From NCBI GenBank assembly GCA_002367695.1, contig DFDK01000107.1, forward strand, positions 6,296-42,262: a stretch of 35,967 bases of DNA, in the 5' to 3' direction. Position numbers and translations under genes: made by a program. This document shows, in pieces, positions 1 to 7,705 of this stretch. This DNA comes from Acidimicrobium sp. UBA3029 (lineage in GTDB: Bacteria > Actinomycetota > Acidimicrobiia > Acidimicrobiales > Ilumatobacteraceae). The notes under the pieces were generated by a model. The model was not told where the DNA came from. It was given only the letters and a program-made list of their open reading frames with translations, and ran no database searches. Numbering within the stretch: the stretch's first letter is position 1; each line of letters begins with the position of its first letter.

Positions 1-134
1 GTTTGCTTTGTGTCGAGAAACCATTTGCTCGTGCGACCAGATTTGAGCGTGAACTCACCTGTCTTCAGCGAATACTGCAGCACGTGTGCGCGAAGTGCAT
101 CGCGCGCAGCATCGATGCTTGGCAAATTGCTCAT
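1..134 (-). CDS. pyrE: Orotate phosphoribosyltransferase, N-terminal part
   Basis: This is the start of a gene that runs off the left edge, leaving 44 codons. The visible protein begins MSNLPSIDAARDALRAHV and continues with GEFTLKSGRTSKWFLDT, which is the N-terminal signature of orotate phosphoribosyltransferase (the family has a G-x-F-x-L-x-S-G-x-x-S stretch here). The enzyme joins orotate to PRPP to make OMP in pyrimidine synthesis. Its ATG overlaps the purB stop codon (ATGA, 131-134), so translation is probably coupled and it is the third gene of a purA-purB-pyrE unit. The PRPP-binding loop lies outside the window. Identification rests on this short but characteristic segment. Confidence 0.8.
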   Translation of the reverse strand, partial: MSNLPSIDAARDALRAHVLQYSLKTGEFTLKSGRTSKWFLDTKQ

Positions 135-1438
135 TGCACAAGGCCGCGTGTTGCATCAATTGCCGAGTGGGCATGACGAACTGCACGGTCGATATCAAAT
201 GCTTGATCTAATTGCGATGAACTTAATGTGACGCGCTTGTCTGCAGTCAACACCTCTCGAAACGGTTTACGTTCGCTCCATGCAATGGCCGCATCTTCCT
301 GCACAATTCGATACGCATCATCGCGCGAAAGACCAGATTCAACAAGTGCCAACAGCACTGGCTGAGAAAAGACGACTCCAAAACTGCTTTCAAGATTTTC
401 TTTCATTCGTTGTGCATCAACTTCGAGACCACCGATCAATCGGATAAGGCGTTTGACCATGTAGTACACGAGTATTGAAGAATCAGGCAACACAATTCGT
501 TCAGCCGATGAATGCGAAATATCTCGCTCATGCCACAACGCAACGTTTTGTAAACCGGATTGCAAGTTGCCCCGCAACACTCGAGATAATCCCGTCAGCG
601 TCTCTGCTGAAATTGGGTTTCGCTTGTGAGGCATTGCCGAACTGCCTTTTTGGCCTGACTTGAAGCCTTCTCGAACTTCGCTTACTTCGGTGCGTTGCAA
701 GTGGCGCAACTCAACCGCGATTGCCTCAATGCTTGTGCCAATTGATGTGCACGCCCACAGGTATTCGGCGTGTCTGTCGCGTGCAATTACCTGTGTTGCC
801 GGCACAGGTAACAACCCAAGAGATTTTCCAACATGAGATTCAACTGCCGGATCAATATTGGAATATGTACCGACTGCCCCCGACAACTTGCACACGGCAA
901 TGGCATTGCGGGCAGCGGTCATTCGCTGACGATCTCGATCAAGTTGCAGTGCCCACAGTGCAACTTTTGCCCCGAACGTCGTTGGTTCGGCATGAATGCC
1001 GTGAGTTCTTCCCATCATGGGTGTATTGCGATGTGACTCCGCGAGCTTGACCAATTCCACAATCAATTCATTCAGTGCCGAGATAGTGAGGTCACTTGCG
1101 TCTTTGAGCATCCAACACCAAGCAGTGTCAACGACATCAGTTGAAGTAAGCCCGTGATGAATCCAGGCACCTGCAGGCATGCCTATATGTTGCTGAACAA
1201 CATCAACAAATGCGGCGACATCATGGTCTGTTACTTTTTCGCGTTCTATAACATCGGCAACAAATGCGGCATCTACTTTGGGTGCACGCGATCGACACTC
1301 TTTAGCGTCTGCGCTTGGCACATTTCCCAACTGTGATTGGGCCTCGGTGGCCAGTAATTCAATTTCCAGATATCGAGCAAACCGAGACTCGTCTGAAAAA
1401 ATATTTGCAATCTCTGGAAGTGAGTAGCGATCAATCAT
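131..1438 (-). CDS. purB: Adenylosuccinate lyase
   Basis: The product, 435 aa, splits adenylosuccinate to AMP and SAICAR to AICAR in purine synthesis. It belongs to the fumarase/aspartase superfamily. The family signature GSSAMPHKRNP (flexible active-site loop) is present, and a GRTHG motif (MMGRTHGIHAEP) marks the earlier conserved block. Length is normal for bacterial PurB. An ATG five codons upstream at 1453 is possible, but the start MIDRYSLPEI at 1438 is preferred because it matches the family N-terminus and overlaps the purA stop as TGATG, the arrangement expected for translational coupling. The 3' end overlaps pyrE by ATGA. Confidence 0.95.
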   Translation of the reverse strand: MIDRYSLPEIANIFSDESRFARYLEIELLATEAQSQLGNVPSADAKECRSRAPKVDAAFVADVIEREKVTDHDVAAFVDVVQQHIGMPAGAWIHHGLTSTDVVDTAWCWMLKDASDLTISALNELIVELVKLAESHRNTPMMGRTHGIHAEPTTFGAKVALWALQLDRDRQRMTAARNAIAVCKLSGAVGTYSNIDPAVESHVGKSLGLLPVPATQVIARDRHAEYLWACTSIGTSIEAIAVELRHLQRTEVSEVREGFKSGQKGSSAMPHKRNPISAETLTGLSRVLRGNLQSGLQNVALWHERDISHSSAERIVLPDSSILVYYMVKRLIRLIGGLEVDAQRMKENLESSFGVVFSQPVLLALVESGLSRDDAYRIVQEDAAIAWSERKPFREVLTADKRVTLSSSQLDQAFDIDRAVRHAHSAIDATRGLVQ

Positions 1439-2706
1439 CAGCGGATCACGCAATCGTCGCGCTCCGGGCCAACACCGATCATGGTTACTGGTACGCCAAC
1501 ATGTCGTTCAACTGTTTCTACAAACGTGCGCGCTGCAAGAGGCATTGACTCAAACGTACGGCATTCGCGCAAATTTGTTTTCCATCCCTCTAGCTCTACA
1601 TATTCGGCCTCAACTCGACCCAGTAACTCAATGTCGTCCGGATAGCCGGCAATTTCTTTTCCGTTAAGCGTGTATCCAACACCCAACTGGATCGTGTCAA
1701 ATGTGTCAAGTACGTCCAGTTTGGTGAGCGCAATCTCGGTGAGCGAATTGAGTCGCACTGCATGGCGCAGCATCACCAAGTCGAGCCAGCCCGGTCGGCG
1801 ACGACGTCCTGTAACGGTTCCAAATTCGTGGCCAATATCAACGATGGCATCGCCAAGTGCTCCGTGCAGTTCGGTTGGATATGGACCGGCACCAACTCGA
1901 GTTGTGTATGCCTTTGCAATGCCAACGACTCGCGTGATGTACCGCGGCCCAATGCCAGTGCCTGCACACGCTCCACCCGCAGTTGGATTGGACGATGTCA
2001 CAAATGGATAAGTACCGTGATCTATGTCGAGAAATGTTGCTTGAGCACCTTCGAGGAGCACGCTCTTGTTCGCTTCGATTGCATCATGCAACATGTCGAC
2101 GGTGTTGGCAATATATGGGGCTAGTCGTTTACCAAACACAACAAAACGTGCGACTACTTCTTCGACATCAAACGACTCGCCGCCAACGGACTTGAGCATT
2201 GCAAGTGCCGCAATAGCCCTCTCGCGTACCAACTTTTCAAAACGATCCAGGTCACGAACATCACCGGCGCGAATGCCCACTCGCAATGCTTTGTCGGCGT
2301 AAGCAGGTCCGATTCCTTTAAGGGTTGTGCCAATCTTGGCATCGCCTCGAGCATTTTCTGCAACAGCATCGAATGCTTGATGCCACGGAAAAATAAGTTG
2401 GGCAAGGCTCGAGACCTTCAATCGTGAGCAGGACACACCACGGCCTTCTAAAACGTCGATCTCGTTAAACAGTGTTGGCATGTCGACAACGACTCCATTA
2501 CCAATTACTGGAGTCACGTGTTCGTACAACACTCCGCTCGGCACGAGTTGCAGTGCGTATCTTTGGTCGCCTACGACAACGGTATGGCCCGCATTGTGTC
2601 CGCCTTGATAGCGAACTACATGTGAATGAGTACCTGCCAAAAGGTCAATGATTTTGGCCTTGCCTTCATCACCCCATTGGGTACCAACGACAACTGCGAC
2701 AGGCAT
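1438..2706 (-). CDS. purA: Adenylosuccinate synthetase
   Basis: The product, 422 aa, makes adenylosuccinate from IMP, aspartate and GTP, the first committed step to AMP. The N-terminus MPVAVVVGTQWGDEGKAK holds the GTP-binding loop; the usual sequence is GDEGKGK, and here residue 17 is Ala instead of Gly. Other family blocks are visible, including GAQATFLDIDHGTYPFVTSS and TRVGAGPYPTEL. An SD-like AGGAGC lies about six bases before the ATG. The gene is first in the purA-purB-pyrE unit. Pairing purA with purB puts the two AMP-forming enzymes under common control. Confidence 0.96.
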   Translation of the reverse strand: MPVAVVVGTQWGDEGKAKIIDLLAGTHSHVVRYQGGHNAGHTVVVGDQRYALQLVPSGVLYEHVTPVIGNGVVVDMPTLFNEIDVLEGRGVSCSRLKVSSLAQLIFPWHQAFDAVAENARGDAKIGTTLKGIGPAYADKALRVGIRAGDVRDLDRFEKLVRERAIAALAMLKSVGGESFDVEEVVARFVVFGKRLAPYIANTVDMLHDAIEANKSVLLEGAQATFLDIDHGTYPFVTSSNPTAGGACAGTGIGPRYITRVVGIAKAYTTRVGAGPYPTELHGALGDAIVDIGHEFGTVTGRRRRPGWLDLVMLRHAVRLNSLTEIALTKLDVLDTFDTIQLGVGYTLNGKEIAGYPDDIELLGRVEAEYVELEGWKTNLRECRTFESMPLAARTFVETVERHVGVPVTMIGVGPERDDCVIR

Positions 2707-2735
2707 GCAACGCTCCTACTTGAATTGTGGGGAAC

Positions 2736-2764
2736 GTAATAAGAGTCTAGTGCCTGATGCTCAA
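2736..2764 (-). promoter_or_regulatory. Candidate promoter of purA-purB-pyrE
   Basis: Read on the minus strand, TTGAGC (2759-2764) is separated by exactly 17 bases from TATTAC (2736-2741), about 30 bases before the purA start. Each hexamer matches four of six consensus positions for the housekeeping sigma factor. It sits directly after the hspR stop codon, so read-through from the heat-shock operon is also possible. No terminator is seen between hspR and purA. Confidence 0.4.
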
Positions 2765-2768
2765 CATC

Positions 2769-3161
2769 TCACTCGTCTCGACGAAAGATGCTTGGTCTGC
2801 TGCCGAAAACTGTGACCGATTGACGTAACGGCACCAACTCAAAACGGCCGCTTCGTTCAACTACTGAGACCGCAACAGCCAGTTCGCGTTGCAACTGCGC
2901 TACTTCAGCCCGCAACTGTGCAACATGTGCTTCAAGTTCGAGAACTTGGCGAATGCCCTCCAGATTCATTCCCACATCGGCCAATTCGCTGATGCGCAAC
3001 AACCGTTGTATGTCGGCATTGCTGTAGCGCCTATTGCCACCTGTTGTGCGGGCAGGTTGCAACAACCCGCGGCGCTCATAAATGCGCAATGTTTGCGGAT
3101 GCACACCCGCAAGTTCGGCTGCAACCGAGATCACGTATACGGCATGTAATTCGTGTTCCAT
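2769..3161 (-). CDS. hspR: MerR-family heat-shock repressor HspR
   Basis: The product, 130 aa, is a MerR-type regulator. The N-terminal winged helix-turn-helix reads YVISVAAELAGVHPQTLRIY followed by ERRGLLQPARTTGGNRRYS, closely matching actinobacterial HspR. A coiled-coil follows (LELEAHVAQLRAEVAQLQRE). HspR binds HAIR inverted repeats together with DnaK and represses the dnaK operon; a HAIR sequence is present at 6790-6810 upstream of dnaK. It is the last gene of dnaK-grpE-dnaJ-hspR and starts three bases after the dnaJ stop codon, so it is probably autoregulated as in Streptomyces and Mycobacterium. Confidence 0.93.
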   Translation of the reverse strand: MEHELHAVYVISVAAELAGVHPQTLRIYERRGLLQPARTTGGNRRYSNADIQRLLRISELADVGMNLEGIRQVLELEAHVAQLRAEVAQLQRELAVAVSVVERSGRFELVPLRQSVTVFGSRPSIFRRDE

Positions 3162-3164
3162 TGG

Positions 3165-4310
3165 CTAACCCCTTTTCTTGGCTAATACTGATTGCAATAC
3201 TGACTCGCGTACAGATTCGGTTGTTGCGGCAGCAAAATCAGTTACTGCTTGTTGCTGTTGGTCATTCATTTTTGTTGGCACTTTTATATCCACCGTGACA
3301 ATCAAGTCGCCGGTTGATTTTGCTGCAGTTATTCCTTTGCCCTTAATACGGTGACGTGAACCGGATTGAGTTCCTGGCTTGAGTCTCAACTTGACGAGTG
3401 AACCATCGAGTGTTGGTACGTCAATATCTGCACCAAGTGCTGCTTCTGCAAAAGTGATCGGAAGGTGCAATATGAGATGCAGCGCATCTCGTCCAAACAC
3501 CTCGTGGGGAGTTACTCGACACTGCACAATCAAGTCACCAGCTGGGCCGCCGTTACGCCCTGGCCCGCCTCGCCCTTTGAGCCGAATCCTTTGTGCATCA
3601 TCTACTCCACCTGGGATGCGCACGTTTACTTCGCGTGCTCGCATCTCGACTCCGGTGCCTCGACAGCCGATGCAAGGAGTCTCAATGACAACTGTTCGGC
3701 CATTACATCTTGGACAAGGTGACGAAAACGCAAAAGGACCTTGGTTGTCTTCAACTACTCCGCGACCACGACACTGCGGGCATTGCTTCGCCGACGTTCC
3801 TGCGCGTGCTCCACTGCCGTTGCACGACGAACACTCGGCTTCAGAAGTGAGATGCAATGTGGTGGTCAGGCCGTGGGCAGCATCGGTGAAGTCAAGTGTG
3901 AGTGCTGCCTCGATCTCGGCTCCTCGTTGCGGACCAACACCACTGTTATTACGACGACGACCACCACCAAACATTTGACCGAGTAGATCGCCAATGCCGT
4001 CTGCACCCATGTTGTTGCCGTCAAAACGAAACGATCCAGGCGATTGTCCTCCTGGTCCACCAGGGCCAAACGACGACGGACCCACGCGACGAACTTCGTC
4101 ATATTCTTTGCGTGTCTCGTCGGTACCAAGCACGTCATAGGCCGCAGCTATTTCTTTAAATCGCTCTTCGGCTGATGCGTTGTTTGGGTTTGCGTCAGGA
4201 TGAAACTTGCGCGCGAGTTTTCGATATTCCTTCGTGATCTCTTTTGCCGTTGCGGTTTTAGATACGCCAAGCGTCGCGTAGTAGTCCTTTTCAAACCACT
4301 CGCGTTGCAT
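3165..4310 (-). CDS. dnaJ: Chaperone protein DnaJ
   Basis: The product, 381 aa, is the Hsp40 co-chaperone that stimulates DnaK ATPase and delivers substrates. It has an N-terminal J domain (DYYATLGVSKTATAKEI, HPD motif in FHPDANPNN), a Gly/Phe-rich linker with many GPGG repeats, then four zinc-binding cysteine motifs (CSSCNGSG, CPQCRGRG, CPRCNGRT, CIGCRGTG) and the C-terminal substrate domain. The third motif ends in T instead of the usual final G. The start MQREWFEKDY is chosen because it lies two bases after the grpE stop and precedes the J domain directly; a longer frame reaches upstream into grpE. It is the third gene of the heat-shock operon. Confidence 0.95.
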   Translation of the reverse strand: MQREWFEKDYYATLGVSKTATAKEITKEYRKLARKFHPDANPNNASAEERFKEIAAAYDVLGTDETRKEYDEVRRVGPSSFGPGGPGGQSPGSFRFDGNNMGADGIGDLLGQMFGGGRRRNNSGVGPQRGAEIEAALTLDFTDAAHGLTTTLHLTSEAECSSCNGSGARAGTSAKQCPQCRGRGVVEDNQGPFAFSSPCPRCNGRTVVIETPCIGCRGTGVEMRAREVNVRIPGGVDDAQRIRLKGRGGPGRNGGPAGDLIVQCRVTPHEVFGRDALHLILHLPITFAEAALGADIDVPTLDGSLVKLRLKPGTQSGSRHRIKGKGITAAKSTGDLIVTVDIKVPTKMNDQQQQAVTDFAAATTESVRESVLQSVLAKKRG

Positions 4311-4312
4311 GT

Positions 4313-4816
4313 TTAACCTTTGACCTTGACCATTGCCGCTCTCAGCACGCGACCTTTCCATCGATAACCAGTGCGCAATACCTCAACAACCATTGGTTCG
4401 GTGGTGGAATCTGCAGGGTCACCTTCCTCGTGCATCACTGCTTCTGCAAGTGATGGATCAAACGGTTTGCCAGCTAGGTCAAGAGCTTCAAGACCGTGTT
4501 TTTGTACAGCACTCAAAAGTGAGCTCCACACTTGCTCAACACCTGTAACACCGTGGCTACTTGCAGCTTCGCACGCGTCAAGCACGGGCAACAACGACTC
4601 GACGATGCGACCAGTTGAACGATCTACTTCATCGGCGAGTTGGGTAGCAGCACGCTTACGATAATTTTCGAAGTCTGCCTGAACGCGAAGTGCGATGTCT
4701 TTGAACTCGTCGCGTTCTTTGACAACTTCAATGATGTTGAGTTCGGCAAAAGCCGACTCGAGATCTTGCACCATCTCGTTACTGTTTTCTGGTTCATTTT
4801 CTGGATTATCGGTCAT
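4313..4816 (-). CDS. grpE: Nucleotide exchange factor GrpE
   Basis: The product, 167 aa, releases ADP from DnaK. The acidic, Asn/Glu-rich N-terminus leads into a coiled-coil (VVKERDEFKDIALRVQADFE), then NYRKRA, the conserved GrpE junction, and a C-terminal beta domain with VLRTGYRWKGRVLRAAMVKV, matching the family signature near the C-terminus. Length is at the short end for GrpE. It lies between dnaK (20-base gap) and dnaJ (2-base gap), the standard actinobacterial order. Confidence 0.94.
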   Translation of the reverse strand: MTDNPENEPENSNEMVQDLESAFAELNIIEVVKERDEFKDIALRVQADFENYRKRAATQLADEVDRSTGRIVESLLPVLDACEAASSHGVTGVEQVWSSLLSAVQKHGLEALDLAGKPFDPSLAEAVMHEEGDPADSTTEPMVVEVLRTGYRWKGRVLRAAMVKVKG

Positions 4817-4836
4817 GACGAATTGTCGATTCCGAA

Positions 4837-6690
4837 TTACTTCTCGTCGACAATTTCTGCATCAACTATCTCGGCATCGACAATGTCGTCGTCATTCCCA
4901 CCAGGCGCACCCTGACCGCTTGCCGACGTACCCGCAGCATCGGTGTCACGCGCAGCAGACTCGTACAGTTTTTGACTGAATGCTTGGCTTGCGGTCATCA
5001 ACTTCTCAGTTGCTACCTTGATCGCCGCATTGTCAGAACCTTGCAACAATGTTTTGAGTTCTGCCATTGGGCCTTCAACTGCTGTGCGCTCTTCTTCTGT
5101 TACCTTTTCGCCTTGCTCGCGCAAGACTTTTTCGGTTTGATAGACGAGCGAGTCTGCATTGTTGCGAATTTCTGCTTCTTCGCGACGGGCCTTGTCTTCT
5201 TCGGCATGCTCTTCGGCGTCTTTCACCATCTTTGCGATGTCGTCTTTTGCCAACGAAGACTGGCCGGTGATGGTCATTGACTGCTCTTTGCTTGTTGCGC
5301 GATCCTTCGCCGAAACATGAACGATGCCGTTGGCATCGATATCGAATGTCACTTCAATCTGTGGGACACCTCGCGGTGCTGGAGGCAAATCAACAAGTTG
5401 AAACTTGCCAAGAGTTTTGTTGTAGCTGGCCATCTCGCGCTCGCCTTGCAACACATGAATTTCTACCGATGGTTGCATGTCGTCAGCTGTTGTAAAAACC
5501 TCTGTACGACGTGTTGGAATGGTTGTATTGCGTTCGATGAGTTTCGTCATCACTCCACCCTTGGTTTCGATACCAAGTGAAAGTGGTGTTACGTCAAGCA
5601 ACAATATGTCTTTGACATCGCCGCGCAATACGCCGGCCTGGACTGCTGCACCAATGGCAACAACTTCATCTGGGTTTACTGTGCGGTTTGGTTCTTTGCC
5701 TGTCAAGCTTTGTACAAGATCTTGTACTGCCGGCATGCGGGTCGAACCACCCACCAAGATGACGTGATGGATTTGACCCTTTGACAAACCTGCATCGGTG
5801 ATTGCTTGCTCGAAAGGTTTGCGGCAACGCTCCAACAAATCTGCGGTGAGTTCTTGAAACTTTGCGCGAGTCAGTGACTCGTCCATGTGTAATGGACCAG
5901 CAGCAGTTGCAGTAATAAATGGCAAGTTGATTTGTGTCTGCTGATTTTGCGACAACTCAATCTTTGCTTTTTCGGCAGCTTCCTTGAGGCGTTGTGTTGC
6001 CATGCGATCGACAGCCAAATCGACTCCGTGTGCTGCCTTAAATTGCTGCACCATCCAATCGATTACGCGTTGATCCCAGTCATCACCGCCGAGGCGAGTA
6101 TCTCCATGCGTGCTCTTGACTTCAAATACACCGTCACCAATTTCGAGCACGCTGACGTCAAATGTGCCGCCGCCCAAGTCGAATACCAACACAGTCTCGT
6201 CTTCGTCGCCTTTGTTGAGTCCGTAGGCAAGTGCTGCCGCAGTTGGTTCGTTGATGATTCGTAACACTTCGAGGCCGGCAATTGCACCGGCTTCTTTTGT
6301 TGCAGTGCGCTGTGCGTCATCGAAATAAGCAGGAACGGTGATCACAGCTTGTGTCACGGTGTCGCCCAAATATGCTTCGGCGTCGCGCTTCAACTTCATA
6401 AGTGTGCGAGCACTAATTTCTTGTGGCGTATATTTCTTGCCGTCTACATCTTCCGACTTCCAGTTTTCTCCCATGTGGCGCTTGATGCTCCGAAATGTGC
6501 GCTCTGGGTTGGTGATTGCCTGGCGCTTGGCGACTTCGCCGACGAGTACTTCTCCAGCTTTTGAGAACGCGACAACTGAAGGCGTGGTGCGTGAGCCCTC
6601 CGAGTTGGGAATTACAACGGCTTCGCCAGCTTCTAAAACTGCGACAACCGAGTTGGTGGTTCCAAGGTCAATTCCGACTGCTTTTGCCAT
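4837..6690 (-). CDS. dnaK: Chaperone protein DnaK (Hsp70)
   Basis: The product, 617 aa, is the Hsp70 chaperone. The start MAKAVGIDLGTTNSVV is chosen over an in-frame ATG 84 bases upstream because it is the canonical DnaK N-terminus and has an SD-like CAGGAG about nine bases before it. The ATPase domain shows IDLGTTNS, FDLGGGTFDVS and ILVGGSTRMP; the substrate domain contains LLLDVTPLSLGIET. The C-terminal tail repeats DAEIV twice and ends EIVDEK, like the EEVD-type tails of bacterial DnaK. It heads the dnaK-grpE-dnaJ-hspR operon, controlled by the HAIR site and promoter just upstream. Confidence 0.97.
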   Translation of the reverse strand: MAKAVGIDLGTTNSVVAVLEAGEAVVIPNSEGSRTTPSVVAFSKAGEVLVGEVAKRQAITNPERTFRSIKRHMGENWKSEDVDGKKYTPQEISARTLMKLKRDAEAYLGDTVTQAVITVPAYFDDAQRTATKEAGAIAGLEVLRIINEPTAAALAYGLNKGDEDETVLVFDLGGGTFDVSVLEIGDGVFEVKSTHGDTRLGGDDWDQRVIDWMVQQFKAAHGVDLAVDRMATQRLKEAAEKAKIELSQNQQTQINLPFITATAAGPLHMDESLTRAKFQELTADLLERCRKPFEQAITDAGLSKGQIHHVILVGGSTRMPAVQDLVQSLTGKEPNRTVNPDEVVAIGAAVQAGVLRGDVKDILLLDVTPLSLGIETKGGVMTKLIERNTTIPTRRTEVFTTADDMQPSVEIHVLQGEREMASYNKTLGKFQLVDLPPAPRGVPQIEVTFDIDANGIVHVSAKDRATSKEQSMTITGQSSLAKDDIAKMVKDAEEHAEEDKARREEAEIRNNADSLVYQTEKVLREQGEKVTEEERTAVEGPMAELKTLLQGSDNAAIKVATEKLMTASQAFSQKLYESAARDTDAAGTSASGQGAPGGNDDDIVDAEIVDAEIVDEK

Positions 6691-6745
6691 GATGTTTAAT
6701 GCTCCTGATTGCTTTGGGGTGATGAGGGGATTTATTGTGATCACT

Positions 6746-6774
6746 ACGCTAGGGGTGAGTTGAGAACCTAACAA
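6746..6774 (-). promoter_or_regulatory. Candidate dnaK promoter
   Basis: On the minus strand TTGTTA (6769-6774) and TAGCGT (6746-6751) are 17 bases apart. The -10 lies about 55 bases before the dnaK ATG. Each box is an imperfect match to the housekeeping consensus. The HAIR operator begins 16 bases upstream of the -35 box. The position is consistent with HspR control, but other promoter placements, including one overlapping the operator, cannot be excluded. Confidence 0.4.
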
Positions 6775-6789
6775 CCTTAGGACAGAAAA

Positions 6790-6810
6790 GTTGAGTGTAT
6801 ATCACTCAAC
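6790..6810. promoter_or_regulatory. HAIR operator (HspR binding site)
   Basis: The inverted repeat is GTTGAGT, seven bases, ACTCAAC. It matches the HAIR consensus CTTGAGT-N7-ACTCAAG at 12 of 14 positions; the outermost pair is G-C rather than C-G, so symmetry is kept. HspR, encoded at the end of the same operon, is the known ligand of HAIR in actinobacteria. The site lies 100 bases upstream of dnaK and 78 bases upstream of the divergent gpmA. Confidence 0.85.
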
Positions 6811-6813
6811 ATT

Positions 6814-6862
6814 TGGAATAGGGTGCGAAAATGGGTGGTACATATCTGGAATATGGTGCAAA
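6814..6862 (+). repeat. Direct repeat in the gpmA leader
   Basis: TGGAATAGGGTGCGAA (6814-6829) recurs as TGGAATATGGTGCAAA (6847-6862), 33 bases on, with three differences in 16. The eight-base word CATTTGGA also appears at 6810 and 6880. All copies lie between the HAIR operator and the gpmA start. They could be a local duplication of promoter or leader sequence. No function can be read from the sequence. Confidence 0.5.
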
Positions 6863-6888
6863 TTGGCTGTTTGACCTACCATTTGGAC

Positions 6889-7653
6889 ATGCCTGGAACC
6901 CTGATCGTCCTTCGACATGGCCAGAGCACCTGGAACCAGTTAAATCTCTTTACTGGCTGGCACGATGTGCCACTGACCCCGCTGGGGATAAGCGAAGCCA
7001 AGGCCGCAGGAGCCACCCTGCGCCAGGCCGGTCTGCACTTTGGTGCGGCGCACACAAGTTTGTTGGTGAGAGCCATCGACACCACCCAGTTGGTGTTACA
7101 TGAGATGGATCAAGACAGTCTGCCGATTGCCAAAAGTTGGTTACTTAACGAACGTCACTATGGGGCCCTACAGGGACTCGATAAAAAGGCAACCACCGAA
7201 CTGCATGGTGCGGAGCAGACCATGATTTGGCGGAGGAGTTTCGACATTGCTCCCCCTCCTGCACCATTAGATAGTCCGGAACATCCTGTAAATGAACCAA
7301 AATACCAAGAGCTCGTTCGTCAAGGACTTGACAAAAATCTGCTACCTGCAACTGAATGTTTACAAGATGTTCTCGTGCGAGTGTTGCCGTATTGGAATGA
7401 TGTCATTCGTCCTCAGTTGCAAGCAGGCACCAATGTGTTGGTCACAGCACACGGCAATTCAATTCGTGCCCTTGCGATGCATCTCGAACATATTTCGGCT
7501 CTAGATATCACTGAAATGAATATCCCCACTGGCGTGCCTCGTCGTTACGAATTCACGGACTCGATGGATATGAAATCGGTGGACTTCATGGGTGATGCAG
7601 CCAGCATTGCGGCAGCTGCGGAAGCGGTTTCACGCCAAGCAACTGCCGGATAA
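6889..7653 (+). CDS. gpmA: 2,3-bisphosphoglycerate-dependent phosphoglycerate mutase
   Basis: The product, 254 aa, interconverts 3- and 2-phosphoglycerate in glycolysis and gluconeogenesis. The catalytic histidine motif is LIVLRHGQSTWN near residue 11, followed by LFTGWHDVPLTPLG, the family ERHYG block (LNERHYGALQGLDK) and the second active-site histidine in VTAHGNSIRAL. The start MPGTLIVLRHG is preferred over an in-frame upstream start at 6823 because homologues begin within a few residues of the RHG motif; no clear SD precedes it, so the start is less certain than the identity. The gene is divergent from dnaK and shares the HAIR-containing intergenic region. Confidence 0.94.
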   Translation: MPGTLIVLRHGQSTWNQLNLFTGWHDVPLTPLGISEAKAAGATLRQAGLHFGAAHTSLLVRAIDTTQLVLHEMDQDSLPIAKSWLLNERHYGALQGLDKKATTELHGAEQTMIWRRSFDIAPPPAPLDSPEHPVNEPKYQELVRQGLDKNLLPATECLQDVLVRVLPYWNDVIRPQLQAGTNVLVTAHGNSIRALAMHLEHISALDITEMNIPTGVPRRYEFTDSMDMKSVDFMGDAASIAAAAEAVSRQATAG

Positions 7654-7705
7654 ATTTCTTCTGGTTCTATGTCGCTGGCATAAATCGCACTAGCGTGAGA
7701 TCTTC

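Noticed and set aside
3379..3978. A 199-codon plus-strand frame opposite dnaJ
   Set aside because: It lies wholly antisense to the zinc-finger and C-terminal coding part of dnaJ and shows only Pro/Arg/Ser-rich shadow composition.
6691..6774. Upstream in-frame extension of dnaK
   Set aside because: It would translate through the promoter region, lacks family similarity, and the downstream ATG has both an SD and the canonical DnaK start.
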